Positions 24,061 to 33,316 of a stretch of 40,354 bases of DNA are shown here, one piece after another; position 1 is the first letter of the stretch; each line of letters begins with the position of its first letter. The stretch is from contig CACYFF010000020.1 of NCBI GenBank assembly GCA_902773665.1, forward strand, positions 1-40,354, given 5' to 3'. The DNA comes from an uncultured Eubacteriales bacterium (GTDB lineage: Bacteria; Bacillota; Clostridia; Peptostreptococcales; Anaerovoracaceae). The notes under the pieces are model-generated. The model worked only from the letters and a program-made list of their open reading frames with translations, did no database searches and was not told the origin of the DNA. Made by a program: the position numbers and the translations under genes.

Positions 24061-24594
24061 ATGGCTCAGAAAAAAGAAGTGATCGATCTTTATACGGCAG
24101 ACCGCATCCCGACGGGTCAGACCATCCTGCGCGGCGACAAACCGCCGGCGGATCGGTATCGCCTGGTCGTGCATGTCTGCATCTTCAACAGCAAGGGCGA
24201 GATGCTGATCCAAAAGCGCAAAGACGATATCGTGCGGTGGCCGGGTTATTGGGATGTAAGCGTCGGCGGCCATGCGTCTTCCGGCGATACGAGCCAGGCC
24301 GCAGCCCGGCGCGAAACAAAAGAAGAACTCGGTCTTTCGATCGAGTTCGATGCGATCCGTCCTGTCCTGACGGTCCATTTTCCGGAAGGATTCGACGATT
24401 TCTATGTGCTGCCGATGGATGTGAAGGCCGGCGAACTGACCCTGCAGAAAGAGGAAGTCGCTGCCGTTCGCTGGGCGGGTCAGGCAGAGATCGAAGCCAT
24501 GATAGACGACGGGAGCTTTATCCCTTATCAGAAAGGCCTGATCGATTATCTGTTTTTCTCCCGCAGCGGAAAAAGCACGTGGAATATCGGATGA
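24061..24594 (+). CDS. Nudix hydrolase
   Basis: A 177-residue Nudix protein. The Nudix box runs from G-H-A-S-S-G-D to R-E-T-K-E-E-L-G-L, so the first glutamate is aspartate and one hydrophobic position is threonine. The preceding P-G-Y-W-D-V-S-V-G-G-H is typical of the YfcD/isopentenyl-diphosphate-isomerase-like branch. It probably hydrolyses a nucleoside or isoprenoid diphosphate; the substrate is unknown. The ribosome site (GAGAGA) is weak and no clear promoter is seen after the hairpin. Its TGA directly abuts the stop of the convergent gene. Confidence 0.88.
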   Translation: MAQKKEVIDLYTADRIPTGQTILRGDKPPADRYRLVVHVCIFNSKGEMLIQKRKDDIVRWPGYWDVSVGGHASSGDTSQAAARRETKEELGLSIEFDAIRPVLTVHFPEGFDDFYVLPMDVKAGELTLQKEEVAAVRWAGQAEIEAMIDDGSFIPYQKGLIDYLFFSRSGKSTWNIG

Positions 24595-25113
24595 TCACAT
24601 CTCGATCTTCTCGAATCTTCCCAGGTTGTAGGAGATCTCCTCGGGCGTGAGCTCGGGGAAACGTTCCAGATCGTAGGTGTGGCTTGCCGCGCCCAGTTTT
24701 TCGGCACGCATCTCCGTAAAGGCCTGCAGCATGGGGAGCGGTTCTCCGTCCACCAGCACGCCTTCTTCATCGTGCAGCCAGTTTCTGAGTTTGTATAGTT
24801 CTTCCGCGAAGTCCTCTCTGGCCTGCGCTTCGTCCAGATCCTCCGCCAGCAGCATCAGGCGCTGCTGCATGGCGTCAAGCGCCTCGGTGAGCCCGTCTGC
24901 CGGCACGCCGTCCGGCACCGCGTTCATCAGCTCGCCCACGTAGTTTTCCGCGAATTCGCCTGCGTTTTCCGCCCGGATCTCCGAGAGGGCGTGGCGGAAC
25001 AGATCCCGGGAGATCTCTTCCTCTGTCTCCAGCAGGTCCGCCATCTGTTCGAAATATTCCAGATCCGCCGGGGTGTCGATCTCCAGCAGATCGTACAGTT
25101 CTTCTTTCGTCAT
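24595..25113 (-). CDS. Acidic hypothetical protein
   Basis: A 172-residue, strongly acidic and helix-rich soluble protein without recognisable motifs, cysteines or membrane segments. Leu, Glu and Asp dominate. The start is followed by T-K-E-E-L-Y-D-L-L-E-I. A ribosome site (AGGA) and an extended -10 promoter at 25158-25150 support expression. It diverges from pepF through a symmetric promoter pair and converges on the Nudix gene with no spacing. No function can be proposed. Confidence 0.65.
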   Translation of the reverse strand: MTKEELYDLLEIDTPADLEYFEQMADLLETEEEISRDLFRHALSEIRAENAGEFAENYVGELMNAVPDGVPADGLTEALDAMQQRLMLLAEDLDEAQAREDFAEELYKLRNWLHDEEGVLVDGEPLPMLQAFTEMRAEKLGAASHTYDLERFPELTPEEISYNLGRFEKIEM

Positions 25114-25149
25114 GTCCTTTTTCTCCTGAAAGTCCTCAAACTGTTTAAA

Positions 25150-25158
25150 ATTATACCA
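25150..25158 (-). promoter_or_regulatory. Extended -10 of the acidic hypothetical gene
   Basis: On the minus strand TGGTATAAT (25158-25150) is a perfect extended -10, 36 nt before the start at 25113. It mirrors the pepF promoter 15 nt away. Confidence 0.55.
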
Positions 25159-25173
25159 TTGTGCGCTCTTTTA

Positions 25174-25182
25174 TGGTATACT
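25174..25182 (+). promoter_or_regulatory. Extended -10 of the pepF operon
   Basis: TGGTATACT lies 35 nt before the pepF ATG at 25218. With the leftward box it forms inverted repeats TATACCAT (25152-25159) and ATGGTATA (25173-25180). Confidence 0.55.
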
Positions 25183-25217
25183 TATTTGGTTAATTTTGCC
25201 CGTGGAGGTCGGATACA

Positions 25218-27008
25218 ATGGCAAGAGACAGAAAAAATACGCCCATAGAATACACCTGGAACGTGGAAGCGATGTACGAAATGGCTTCCGGCTGCGAAAA
25301 AGATCTGCAGAACTGCCTGCAGCTGGCGGAGAAGTTCAAGGAATACAAAGACAGCCTGGACAACGGTCCCAAGACGCTGCTGGCGGCGCTCCGGGATAGA
25401 GATCTCATCATCCGCAAACTGCGCAAAGCGTCGGAATATGCGTTCCTGCGCAAGTGCGAGGACAACAGAGTGCCGGAATTCCAGGCGCTGGCGGATAAGG
25501 CGGCCATGATCGGTGCCCGCGTGAGCGAGATCACCAGTTTCTTTACGCCGGAGCTGGCAGCTATCCCTGAGGATAAGCTCCGCAGCTGGATCGAAGCGGA
25601 GACCGGCCTTGCCGTTTATGCGCATTTTCTGGATGAGATCCAGCGCAACCGTCCTCACATCCTCTCTAAAGAGGAAGAAAAGCTGCTGGCGCAGTTGTCG
25701 GAGATCTCCGGCGTCATGGGCGATACCTTCGACATGCTGTCCGACGCCGACTTTAAATTCGGCACCATCTTAAACGAGAAGGGCGAAGAGACGGAAGTGA
25801 CCCACGGCAGCTACATCGGGCTGGTGTCCTGCAAGGACCGCAGCGTCCGCAAAGAGGCCTACGAGCACATGTACGCCCAATACGAAGCGTACCGCAACAC
25901 GGTGGCGAGCCTCTACACCTACAGCGTAAAGCAGGACGTCGCCATGGCCCGCATCCGGAATTTCGGTTCCGCGCTGGAGGCATCTGTTTTCGACGACAAC
26001 GTCTCCGCGGACGTTTACAATAACCTGATCGACGTGGTCAACGCCCATCTGCCCGCCCTGCACCGCTATGTGGCGCTGCGCAAGAAGCTGCTGGGCCTGG
26101 ACGATCTGGCCATGTACGATATCTACGTGCCCGTGCTGGATGAACCGGAGACGGACATCCCCTACGAGGAAGCGCAGAAGATCATCGACGAGGCGCTGGT
26201 ACCTCTCGGAGAAGAATACCGCGGTATCGTAAAGCAGGCCTTTGCCAGCCGCTGGGCCGACGTCTACGAAAACGAAGGGAAGACGAGCGGCGCCTTTTCC
26301 GCAGGCTGCTACGACAGCATTCCCTATATTCTCCTGAATTACAACAACAAGCTGGACGATGTGTTTACGGTCATCCACGAGATGGGCCACTCCATGCAGA
26401 CCTGGTATTCCAACCACAACCAGGAGCCGGTGAACGCGGATTATCCGATCTTTACGGCGGAAGTCGCCAGCACGGTGAACGAATCGCTGCTGTACCGCCA
26501 CCTGATCGATCACGCGGACAGCGATCTGCGCAAGGCATATCTCATCAACCAGTATCTGGACGGCTTTAAGGGCACGCTGTTCCGCCAGACCCAGTTCGCA
26601 GAGTTCGAACGGGACGTCCACGCCATGGTGGAAGCCGGCGACATGCCGACCTGCGAATCCCTGTGCAAACTGTACGGCGACCTGAACGCGAAGTATTATG
26701 GACCCGACGTGAACTACGACGAGCATATCGCCATCGAGTGGGCCCGCATTCCGCATTTTTACGGCGCATTTTACGTGTATAAATACGCGACCGGCTATTC
26801 CGCAGCCACCGCGATCTCCAAGAAGATCCTGGAGGAAGGGCAGCCGGCAGCGGAAAACTATATCCAATTCCTGAGATCCGGCGGCTGCGACTATCCGCTC
26901 GAACTGCTCAAGCTCGCCGGCGTGGACATGAGCACCCCCGCTCCCATCGAAGCGGCGATGCAGACCTTTGAAGAACTGTTGGACGAGCTGGAAAGACTGA
27001 TCGGTTAA
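25218..27008 (+). CDS. pepF: Oligoendopeptidase F (M3B)
   Basis: A 596-residue cytosolic zinc metallopeptidase that cuts peptides of roughly 7-17 residues. The zinc motif H-E-M-G-H is at H387-H391, and the third ligand glutamate lies about 27 residues on in F-T-A-E-V-A-S-T-V-N-E. Length and the mostly helical N-terminal half are normal for PepF. It leads a rightward run with nadK one base after its stop. The start has GGAGG upstream. Confidence 0.95.
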   Translation: MARDRKNTPIEYTWNVEAMYEMASGCEKDLQNCLQLAEKFKEYKDSLDNGPKTLLAALRDRDLIIRKLRKASEYAFLRKCEDNRVPEFQALADKAAMIGARVSEITSFFTPELAAIPEDKLRSWIEAETGLAVYAHFLDEIQRNRPHILSKEEEKLLAQLSEISGVMGDTFDMLSDADFKFGTILNEKGEETEVTHGSYIGLVSCKDRSVRKEAYEHMYAQYEAYRNTVASLYTYSVKQDVAMARIRNFGSALEASVFDDNVSADVYNNLIDVVNAHLPALHRYVALRKKLLGLDDLAMYDIYVPVLDEPETDIPYEEAQKIIDEALVPLGEEYRGIVKQAFASRWADVYENEGKTSGAFSAGCYDSIPYILLNYNNKLDDVFTVIHEMGHSMQTWYSNHNQEPVNADYPIFTAEVASTVNESLLYRHLIDHADSDLRKAYLINQYLDGFKGTLFRQTQFAEFERDVHAMVEAGDMPTCESLCKLYGDLNAKYYGPDVNYDEHIAIEWARIPHFYGAFYVYKYATGYSAATAISKKILEEGQPAAENYIQFLRSGGCDYPLELLKLAGVDMSTPAPIEAAMQTFEELLDELERLIG

Positions 27009-27009
27009 C

Positions 27010-27813
27010 ATGAAGACTGTTTACGTATACCACTATGCCGGTTCGAAAGAGTCCGGTGCCGTGGCGGAACAACTGAAGGAAAAACTCAGGAACGCAGGGT
27101 TTACCGTCGCAGAGGAATTCGGCCCTTCGGTGGAATTCGCCTGTGTCGTCGGCGGAGACGGTACGTTTATGCACGGCCTGCGCGAATGCGGCTTTCCCGA
27201 CATCCCCTTTGTGGGGGTCAACACCGGCCACCTGGGCTTTTTCCAGGAGTTCCAGCCCGACAGCTTGGATCAGCTGGTAGATCTCATCCGCACCGGAGAC
27301 TACCGGGTGCAGCGCCACAGCCTGCTGCAGGCGTCGGTGCGCACCGAAGCCGGCAAGACCTACGATTTCAAGGGACTCACGGATGTCATTTTCCGGGGCA
27401 GCATCTCGAAGGTGACCCATCTGAATCTCGCCATCGGCGACAACTTTATCGAGAAGTTCTCCGGCGACGGCATCCTGATCGCATCATCCGCCGGCAGTAC
27501 CGCCTATAACTATTCCCTGGGCGGCAGCCTGGTCGATCCCCGGGTGGATCTGCTGCAGATCACGCCCATGGCGCCCATGAACACGACGGTCTACCGCAGC
27601 TTTACCAGCAGCCTGCTGGTGCCTCCGGGGCTGGACATCCATATCTTCCCGGACCGCAACTATAAGGACAGCGGCTACCTGATCGTAGACGGCGAGGAGT
27701 ACTTCTTCGAACACGTAGAAGATATCTCCGTAGATCTCTCCAAAGACGAGATCCAGTTGGTGCGCCTGTCGGATTACGACTTCTGGGGCAAGGTCATGTC
27801 CAAGTTCCTCTAG
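27010..27813 (+). CDS. nadK: NAD kinase
   Basis: A 267-residue ATP-NAD kinase producing NADP. The phosphate-binding G-G-D-G-T is at residues 48-52, the N-T-G-H-L-G-F motif follows, and the C-terminal half carries the glycine-rich S-S-A-G-S-T-A-Y-N-Y segment that binds NAD. Its length matches the short Firmicutes type. It starts one base after pepF ends and lies 3 nt before the pseudouridine synthase gene. Confidence 0.95.
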   Translation: MKTVYVYHYAGSKESGAVAEQLKEKLRNAGFTVAEEFGPSVEFACVVGGDGTFMHGLRECGFPDIPFVGVNTGHLGFFQEFQPDSLDQLVDLIRTGDYRVQRHSLLQASVRTEAGKTYDFKGLTDVIFRGSISKVTHLNLAIGDNFIEKFSGDGILIASSAGSTAYNYSLGGSLVDPRVDLLQITPMAPMNTTVYRSFTSSLLVPPGLDIHIFPDRNYKDSGYLIVDGEEYFFEHVEDISVDLSKDEIQLVRLSDYDFWGKVMSKFL

Positions 27814-27816
27814 ACC

Positions 27817-28809
27817 ATGGCGAACGACATCACCTACCGGTTAACGGAGGCCGACGAAGGCCTCTACGTAAAGGAAGTGCTGCAGCGCCGCTTTTCGCTC
27901 TCCTCGCGTCTGATGCGCAAGATCAAGATCTCAGGACAGATCGCGCTGGACGGACAGAAGGCACGGCTTCGGGACAAAGGACGCCCCGGGCAGATGCTTA
28001 CGGTATCGTTCCCGAAGGAAAGCAGTTACTTTGACCCCGAGAACATCCCACTGGACGTGGTCTACGAGGACGACGACCTGCTCGTCGTAAACAAGCAGCC
28101 GTTCCTCGTGGTGCATCCCACGAAGAATTACCAGAACGGTACGCTGGCCAACGCGCTGGCCTACCGTCTGCAGGAGCGGGGCGAATCCTGGAAGATCCGC
28201 TTCATCAACCGGCTGGACCGCGATACGTCGGGTCTGGTGCTGGTGGCCAAGAACGGGCACGCCCAGGACGCGGTGAGCGCCCAGATGGAGCAGGGGACCA
28301 CGGAAAAGAAATACCTGGCGCTGGTGCACGGCCTGTTCGAAGAAACAGAAGGCCGCATCGATGCGCCGATCGATAAGGATCCGGACCATAAGGCACGCCG
28401 CATGGTGCGCGAAGACGGCTACCCGTCGGTGACCCTCTACAAGGTCCTGGACAGCTGGAACGTGCCGGATCTCGGCCCGGACTTCGCGCCTTGGCAGGGC
28501 GCAAAGCGCATCGACGGCTACAGTCTGGTGGAACTTACACTGCTGACGGGCCGCACCCATCAGATCCGGGTGCATCTGACGCATCTCGGACACCCGATCG
28601 CAGGGGATGAGCTTTACGGACAGCTGTACGGCTACGAAGCGGGGACGGACATCCTGAACCGCCAGGCGCTGCACGCTTACAGCCTGCGGCTGAAACAGCC
28701 TCTGACGGGCGAATCCATACACTTGCAAACACCGATGCCGGACGACATCCAGTCCTGCATCGAAAGGATAGAAACTCTTGGAACGGAAAACAGAACTCTC
28801 AACGGTTAA
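27817..28809 (+). CDS. RluA family pseudouridine synthase
   Basis: A 330-residue enzyme that isomerises specific uridines in rRNA or tRNA. An N-terminal S4-like domain (about 15-75) is followed by the catalytic domain with R-L-D-R-D-T-S-G (catalytic D134). The later T-G-R-T-H-Q-I-R-V-H motif is diagnostic of RluA. Which site it modifies (RluD-, RluC- or YlyB-like) cannot be told. A stretch near residues 215-235 looks like an insertion. The gene overlaps the next start by 32 nt. Confidence 0.92.
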   Translation: MANDITYRLTEADEGLYVKEVLQRRFSLSSRLMRKIKISGQIALDGQKARLRDKGRPGQMLTVSFPKESSYFDPENIPLDVVYEDDDLLVVNKQPFLVVHPTKNYQNGTLANALAYRLQERGESWKIRFINRLDRDTSGLVLVAKNGHAQDAVSAQMEQGTTEKKYLALVHGLFEETEGRIDAPIDKDPDHKARRMVREDGYPSVTLYKVLDSWNVPDLGPDFAPWQGAKRIDGYSLVELTLLTGRTHQIRVHLTHLGHPIAGDELYGQLYGYEAGTDILNRQALHAYSLRLKQPLTGESIHLQTPMPDDIQSCIERIETLGTENRTLNG

Positions 28810-29827
28810 GATCGCCCTCATCTACGTGGGAAGCATGATAGGTGCGGGCTTTGCATCAGGAAAAGAAGCGTGGCAGTTTTTCGGCGTGTTCGGTAAACTC
28901 GGATTTGCCGGTGTGCTGGTCTCGACGCTCTTATATACGGGGCTCGGATACATCACGACGTCCATCGCCCATAAAAAACGGACCGCGGATCTTTCGGAGC
29001 TGGTAAGCCCCATCCGCAGCAAAGGGATCAACACCTTTATCGGCACGATGATGTGCATCTTCCTGCTGGTGGCGTATATTGCCCTCACAGCGGCGGGCGG
29101 CGCGCTCCTGGAAAGCAAGGTGGGTCTGCCGTCACAACTTGGCAGTTTGGTCTTCTGCACCGCCTGCATCCTGACGGCGCTGGGCGGCTTTCAGAGCGTA
29201 GCCTCCAAGCTGGGCCGGATCTCTCCGGTGCTGCTGTGCGTCACGCTGGTGCTCGGGGTATACCTGATCGGCACGCACTGGTCCGCGATCGCAGCCATCG
29301 AGCCGCACCAGGCCAGCAAAGTTGCGAGCCATTGGCTTCCGACGGCGGTCGCTTACGTGGGATATAACGGAACGGCGGCTCTGCCGGTGCTCGGACAATG
29401 CGCGATGCATTCGGATTCCCAGAAGAGGACGGTCAACGGTGCGACGCTGGGCGGGGTCATCCTGGGGCTGTGCTGCCTCATCCTGTTCCTGGCGACATCC
29501 ACGGATCCTGCGCTGAGTGCGAACAGCAGCTTTCCCATGATGGATCTGTGCGCCCGCGTGTTCCCGGCTCTGGGCATCGTCTATGCCATCATGCTGCTGC
29601 TGGCGATCTTTATGGCCCAGACCTCCGTATTCTACGGGTTTACGACGAAACTGGGGGAGAGAAAGCATAAAAACCTCATCATCTGGGTGGTCGGCCTTGC
29701 CGGCTACGGGCTGTCCCTGTACGGATTCTCCAACATGGTGGCCAATGTCTATCCGATCGTTGGCTACATGAGCCTCGCGTTCTTCGGCCTGGAGATCGTC
29801 AACTATATCAAGGCAAGAAAATTATAA
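28778..29827 (+). CDS. YkvI-like integral membrane protein (transporter-like)
   Basis: A 349-residue protein with about ten hydrophobic segments. It begins with K-I-A-L-I-Y-V-G-S-M-I-G-A-G-F-A-S-G-K-E, the unwound first helix pattern of the YkvI family, distant relatives of amino-acid transporters of the LeuT fold. The substrate is unknown. The start is TTG at 28778, inside the end of the pseudouridine synthase gene, with AAAGGA upstream; an alternative start slightly downstream would cut the first membrane helix. valS follows after 26 nt. Confidence 0.8.
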   Translation: MERKTELSTVKIALIYVGSMIGAGFASGKEAWQFFGVFGKLGFAGVLVSTLLYTGLGYITTSIAHKKRTADLSELVSPIRSKGINTFIGTMMCIFLLVAYIALTAAGGALLESKVGLPSQLGSLVFCTACILTALGGFQSVASKLGRISPVLLCVTLVLGVYLIGTHWSAIAAIEPHQASKVASHWLPTAVAYVGYNGTAALPVLGQCAMHSDSQKRTVNGATLGGVILGLCCLILFLATSTDPALSANSSFPMMDLCARVFPALGIVYAIMLLLAIFMAQTSVFYGFTTKLGERKHKNLIIWVVGLAGYGLSLYGFSNMVANVYPIVGYMSLAFFGLEIVNYIKARKL

Positions 29828-29853
29828 TTTTTTAACATACAGAGAGGATAACC

Positions 29854-32532
29854 ATGGAAAACAATCTCGCTAAAAACTACAAGCCAAAGGATTTCGAAGA
29901 CCGCATCTATGCGATGTGGGAGGAGAACGGCGCCTTTGTTCCGGATGAAAACGCGCCTAAGGATCCTTACACCGTCATGATGCCGCCGCCCAACATCACG
30001 GGACAGCTGCACATGGGTCACGCCCTGGACCAGTCCCTGCAGGACGTCCTCATCCGCTATAAGAGGATGCAGGGCCACAAGACGCTGTGGCTGCCGGGTA
30101 CGGACCACGCCTCCATCGCCACGGAAGTCAAAGTCGTGGACAAACTGAGAGAAGAAGAGGGCAAGACCAAGGAAGAGATCGGCCGCGAGGCCTTCCTGGA
30201 GAGAGCCTGGGCATGGAAGAAGCAGTACGGAGGCCGCATCAACGAGCAGATCCGCCGTCTGGGCTCTTCCTGCGACTGGAACCGGGAACGGTTTACCATG
30301 GACGAAGGCTGCAACAAGGCCGTAAAGGAACATTTCATCAACCTGTACAACAAGGGGCTCATCTATAAGGGCGCGCGCCTCATCAACTGGTGCCCGGTCT
30401 GCGGTTCCGCCCTGTCCGACATCGAAGTCGAACACGTGGACCGCAACGGCAGCTACTGGTACTTCCGCTATCCCGGCGCGGACGGCAGCGAAGGCATCGT
30501 CGTCGCGACGTCCCGTCCCGAGACCATGTTCGCGGATACCGCAGTAGCCGTTCATCCCTCCGATGAGCGCTACAAGGATATGGTGGGCAAGAAGGTCATC
30601 CTGCCTCTCGTAGGCAGAGAGATCCCCGTCATCGCGGACGAATATCCCGATCCGGAAAAAGGTACCGGCGCCGTTAAGATCACGCCGTCCGCGGACCCCA
30701 ACGACTTCGAAGTCGGTCTGCGCCACGGTCTGGAAATGATCGAATGCATCGACGAAAAAGCGAAGATGACCGCTGCAGCCGGCAAATACGAGGGCATGGA
30801 CCGCTACGAGTGCCGCAAGGCCTGGGTCGCCGACCTGGAGGCTGCAGGATACCTCGTCAAGGTGGAAAAGATGGTCATCCCCGCAGGGGAATGCTACCGC
30901 TGCCATACCGTCGTGGAACCGCGCATCTCCGAGCAGTGGTTCGTCAAAATGAAGCCGCTGGCGGAACCCGCCATCGAAGCGGTCCGCACCGGCAAGACCA
31001 AGTTCGTGCCCGAGCGGTTCGATAAGACTTATTATCACTGGATGGAAGACATCAAGGACTGGTGCATCTCCCGTCAGCTGTGGTGGGGTCACCGGATCCC
31101 GGCCTATTACTGCGAAAAGTGCGGCGAGATGGTCGTGGCCAAGGAAGAACCCTCTGTCTGCCCGAAGTGCGGCGGCACGCATTTCCATCAGGATGAAGAC
31201 GTGCTGGATACCTGGTTCTCCTCCGCGCTGTGGCCGTTCTCCACGCTGGGCTGGCCCGAAAATACGGAAGATCTGAAGAAGTTCTATCCTACCAGCACCC
31301 TGGTGACCGGCTACGACATCATCTTCTTCTGGGTCGCGAGAATGATCTTCTCCGGCGTGGAAGTCATGAAGGAGACGCCCTTCGAATACGTGCTCATCCA
31401 TGGTCTGGTGCGCGACGCCCAGGGCCGCAAGATGTCCAAGTCTTTAGGCAACGGCATCGATCCGCTCGAGGTGATCGACACCTACGGCGCCGACGCGCTG
31501 CGGTTTATGCTGCTGTCTGGCATCTCCCCGGGAAGCGACATCCGCTACCAGGTGGAGAAGGTGGAAGGCGCCAGAAACTTCGCCAATAAGCTCTGGAATG
31601 CCAGCCGCTTCGCCATTATGAACATCAAGGACGAAGAAGGAAACTTCCTGCCCATCGCTTCTGAAGAAGATGCCAAGCTGCAGGCGGAGGATAGATGGAT
31701 CCTGCAGACCATCAACGACGCGCTGCCTGAGATCAACCAGAACATGGAGCGCTTCGAGTTCGCGCTGGCTGCCCAGAAGATCTACGAGCTCATCTGGGGC
31801 GAGTTCTGCGACTGGTACATCGAACTCATCAAACCCAGACTGTACGGCGAAGACGAAGCGGATAAGGCCAGCGCCCGCTGCTGCCTCGTCAAGTGCCTCA
31901 AGAGCCTGCTCAAGCTGCTGCACCCGTTCATGCCGTTCATCACGGAAGAGATCTGGAGCTTCCTGCCCAAGGATGCAGACGCAAAGCAGTTCCTGATGCT
32001 GGAAGGCTGGCCAGAATATGATGCTTCCATGAACTACGCCGAAGACAAGGCTGTCCTGAACCTGTCCATGGACATCATCCGCGCCATCCGCGGCATCCGC
32101 CACGAAGCGGAAGCGCTGCCCTCCAGAAAGCTGCATGCGGTCATCCTGGCGGAAGCCGATCAGGAAAAGCTGGCCAAGGCCGGTGAACGCTACATCAAGA
32201 CCCTGGGCAACCTGGAAGGTCTGGACTTCGTCGCTTCCGAGGAAGCGCTGCCCGAAGAGACCATGTCCGCGGCGCTGCCCGGTCTGGAAGTTTACGTACC
32301 GCTGGACGATCTGATGGATTATGAAGCGGAGTATGCACGTCTGACGAAGGAGAAGGAGAGACTCATGAAGGAAGTTGCGCGGGTCACCAACCAGCTGGCC
32401 AACGAGAAGTTCGTCTCCAGAGCGCCTGCTCACGTCATTCAGGCGGAGCGCGACAAGCTGGCAGGCTACCAGGATATGCTGGAAAAGACGCTGGCGAGAA
32501 TTCCCGTCGTGGAGAAGAAACTGAACAAATAG
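29854..32532 (+). CDS. valS: Valyl-tRNA synthetase
   Basis: An 892-residue class Ia synthetase charging tRNA-Val. The HIGH motif is H-M-G-H (53-56) and the KMSKS motif is at 526-530. Between them are the CP1 editing domain and zinc knuckles (C-E-K-C and C-P-K-C). A C-terminal coiled coil (about 825-892) is the usual ValRS tRNA-binding arm. GAGAGGA precedes the start. Only 26 nt separate it from the upstream gene, so there is no room for a T-box leader, and it seems to be expressed from the pepF operon. It ends in a strong terminator. Confidence 0.97.
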   Translation: MENNLAKNYKPKDFEDRIYAMWEENGAFVPDENAPKDPYTVMMPPPNITGQLHMGHALDQSLQDVLIRYKRMQGHKTLWLPGTDHASIATEVKVVDKLREEEGKTKEEIGREAFLERAWAWKKQYGGRINEQIRRLGSSCDWNRERFTMDEGCNKAVKEHFINLYNKGLIYKGARLINWCPVCGSALSDIEVEHVDRNGSYWYFRYPGADGSEGIVVATSRPETMFADTAVAVHPSDERYKDMVGKKVILPLVGREIPVIADEYPDPEKGTGAVKITPSADPNDFEVGLRHGLEMIECIDEKAKMTAAAGKYEGMDRYECRKAWVADLEAAGYLVKVEKMVIPAGECYRCHTVVEPRISEQWFVKMKPLAEPAIEAVRTGKTKFVPERFDKTYYHWMEDIKDWCISRQLWWGHRIPAYYCEKCGEMVVAKEEPSVCPKCGGTHFHQDEDVLDTWFSSALWPFSTLGWPENTEDLKKFYPTSTLVTGYDIIFFWVARMIFSGVEVMKETPFEYVLIHGLVRDAQGRKMSKSLGNGIDPLEVIDTYGADALRFMLLSGISPGSDIRYQVEKVEGARNFANKLWNASRFAIMNIKDEEGNFLPIASEEDAKLQAEDRWILQTINDALPEINQNMERFEFALAAQKIYELIWGEFCDWYIELIKPRLYGEDEADKASARCCLVKCLKSLLKLLHPFMPFITEEIWSFLPKDADAKQFLMLEGWPEYDASMNYAEDKAVLNLSMDIIRAIRGIRHEAEALPSRKLHAVILAEADQEKLAKAGERYIKTLGNLEGLDFVASEEALPEETMSAALPGLEVYVPLDDLMDYEAEYARLTKEKERLMKEVARVTNQLANEKFVSRAPAHVIQAERDKLAGYQDMLEKTLARIPVVEKKLNK

Positions 32533-32540
32533 CGATAACG

Positions 32541-32567
32541 AGGACCGTCTTCGGGCGGTCCTTTTTT
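32541..32567 (+). terminator. Rho-independent terminator with UUCG loop after valS
   Basis: GGACCGTC (32542-32549) pairs with GGCGGTCC (32554-32561) around a TTCG tetraloop, with one G-U pair. Six T follow (32562-32567). This closes the pepF-valS run. Confidence 0.93.
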
Positions 32568-32587
32568 GCAGGAAGAGGAAAACAGCA

Positions 32588-33307
32588 ATGATCGCAGATC
32601 TGAAAAAATACGATCAGAAGTACGTTCTGATCAAGGATATCTATGGGGAGACTCATATCGGTCTTGCGCGCTATGAAAACGCCGACTTTTTGGAGTGCGA
32701 ATGGGGCGGCGAAGGAGATGGTCTGTTTATCGAGGACTTCCTGATCTACAACGATCAGATCGCTTCCATCGAAGAGACGGTCGTGCACGGCACGGCGGAG
32801 TTATGGACGGAGCAGCTCATCCTGCGCAAAGCCCGTCCGGAGGATGCAGAGGAACTGCATCACTATCTGGGACGGGATCCGGAATTCTCGCGCTATTCCG
32901 GATGGAACCCGTACGCGACCCTGGAAATGGCACAGGAGGCGGTGCGCAGGTTTATCGAAGGCTATGGGGAAGAACATTTCTATTCCTGGATCATGGATGT
33001 CGATGATGTCGTGGTGGGAACGGTCGGCGCCTACGACTATCAAGACGGCCGGATCGAGGTGGGTGTAAGCGTCGTAAAGGGCTGGCGGGGCCGTGGTTTT
33101 GCGACCGAGGCGCTGCGTAAGGTGCTGGTCTACCTGACGGAAAACGAAGGCATCCCCTGTGTAACGGCCTGGTGCGCGGCAGACAATACAGGATCGCGCC
33201 GTGCGATGGAAAAGGCCGGCATGCAGCTCGTCCGGACGGAAAAGGGCGGTCTCTCCGCCGGCGGGAATGTGTACGACAAACTGATCTACGAATACCGGCT
33301 GGGTTGA
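32588..33307 (+). CDS. GNAT acetyltransferase with an N-terminal beta-rich domain
   Basis: A 239-residue two-domain protein. Residues 1-65 are beta-rich (K-Y-V-L-I-K-D-I-Y-G-E-T-H-I-G-L) and look like a small Sm/SH3-like barrel. Residues 74-239 form a GNAT domain with L-I-L-R-K-A-R-P-E-D at its start and the acetyl-CoA loop G-W-R-G-R-G-F-A-T-E-A. Substrate unknown. It lies between two terminators, so it may rely on read-through or a promoter not visible in the 20-nt gap after the valS terminator. AAGAGGA precedes the start. Confidence 0.82.
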   Translation: MIADLKKYDQKYVLIKDIYGETHIGLARYENADFLECEWGGEGDGLFIEDFLIYNDQIASIEETVVHGTAELWTEQLILRKARPEDAEELHHYLGRDPEFSRYSGWNPYATLEMAQEAVRRFIEGYGEEHFYSWIMDVDDVVVGTVGAYDYQDGRIEVGVSVVKGWRGRGFATEALRKVLVYLTENEGIPCVTAWCAADNTGSRRAMEKAGMQLVRTEKGGLSAGGNVYDKLIYEYRLG

Positions 33308-33316
33308 CCCAGCCAC

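Noticed and set aside
29828-29853. T-box leader before valS
   Set aside because: Only 26 nt separate valS from the upstream gene, too short for a T-box.
29803-31401. A 532-codon minus-strand frame over valS
   Set aside because: Antisense shadow of valS, which has intact HIGH and KMSKS motifs. No family pattern is seen in the antisense frame.
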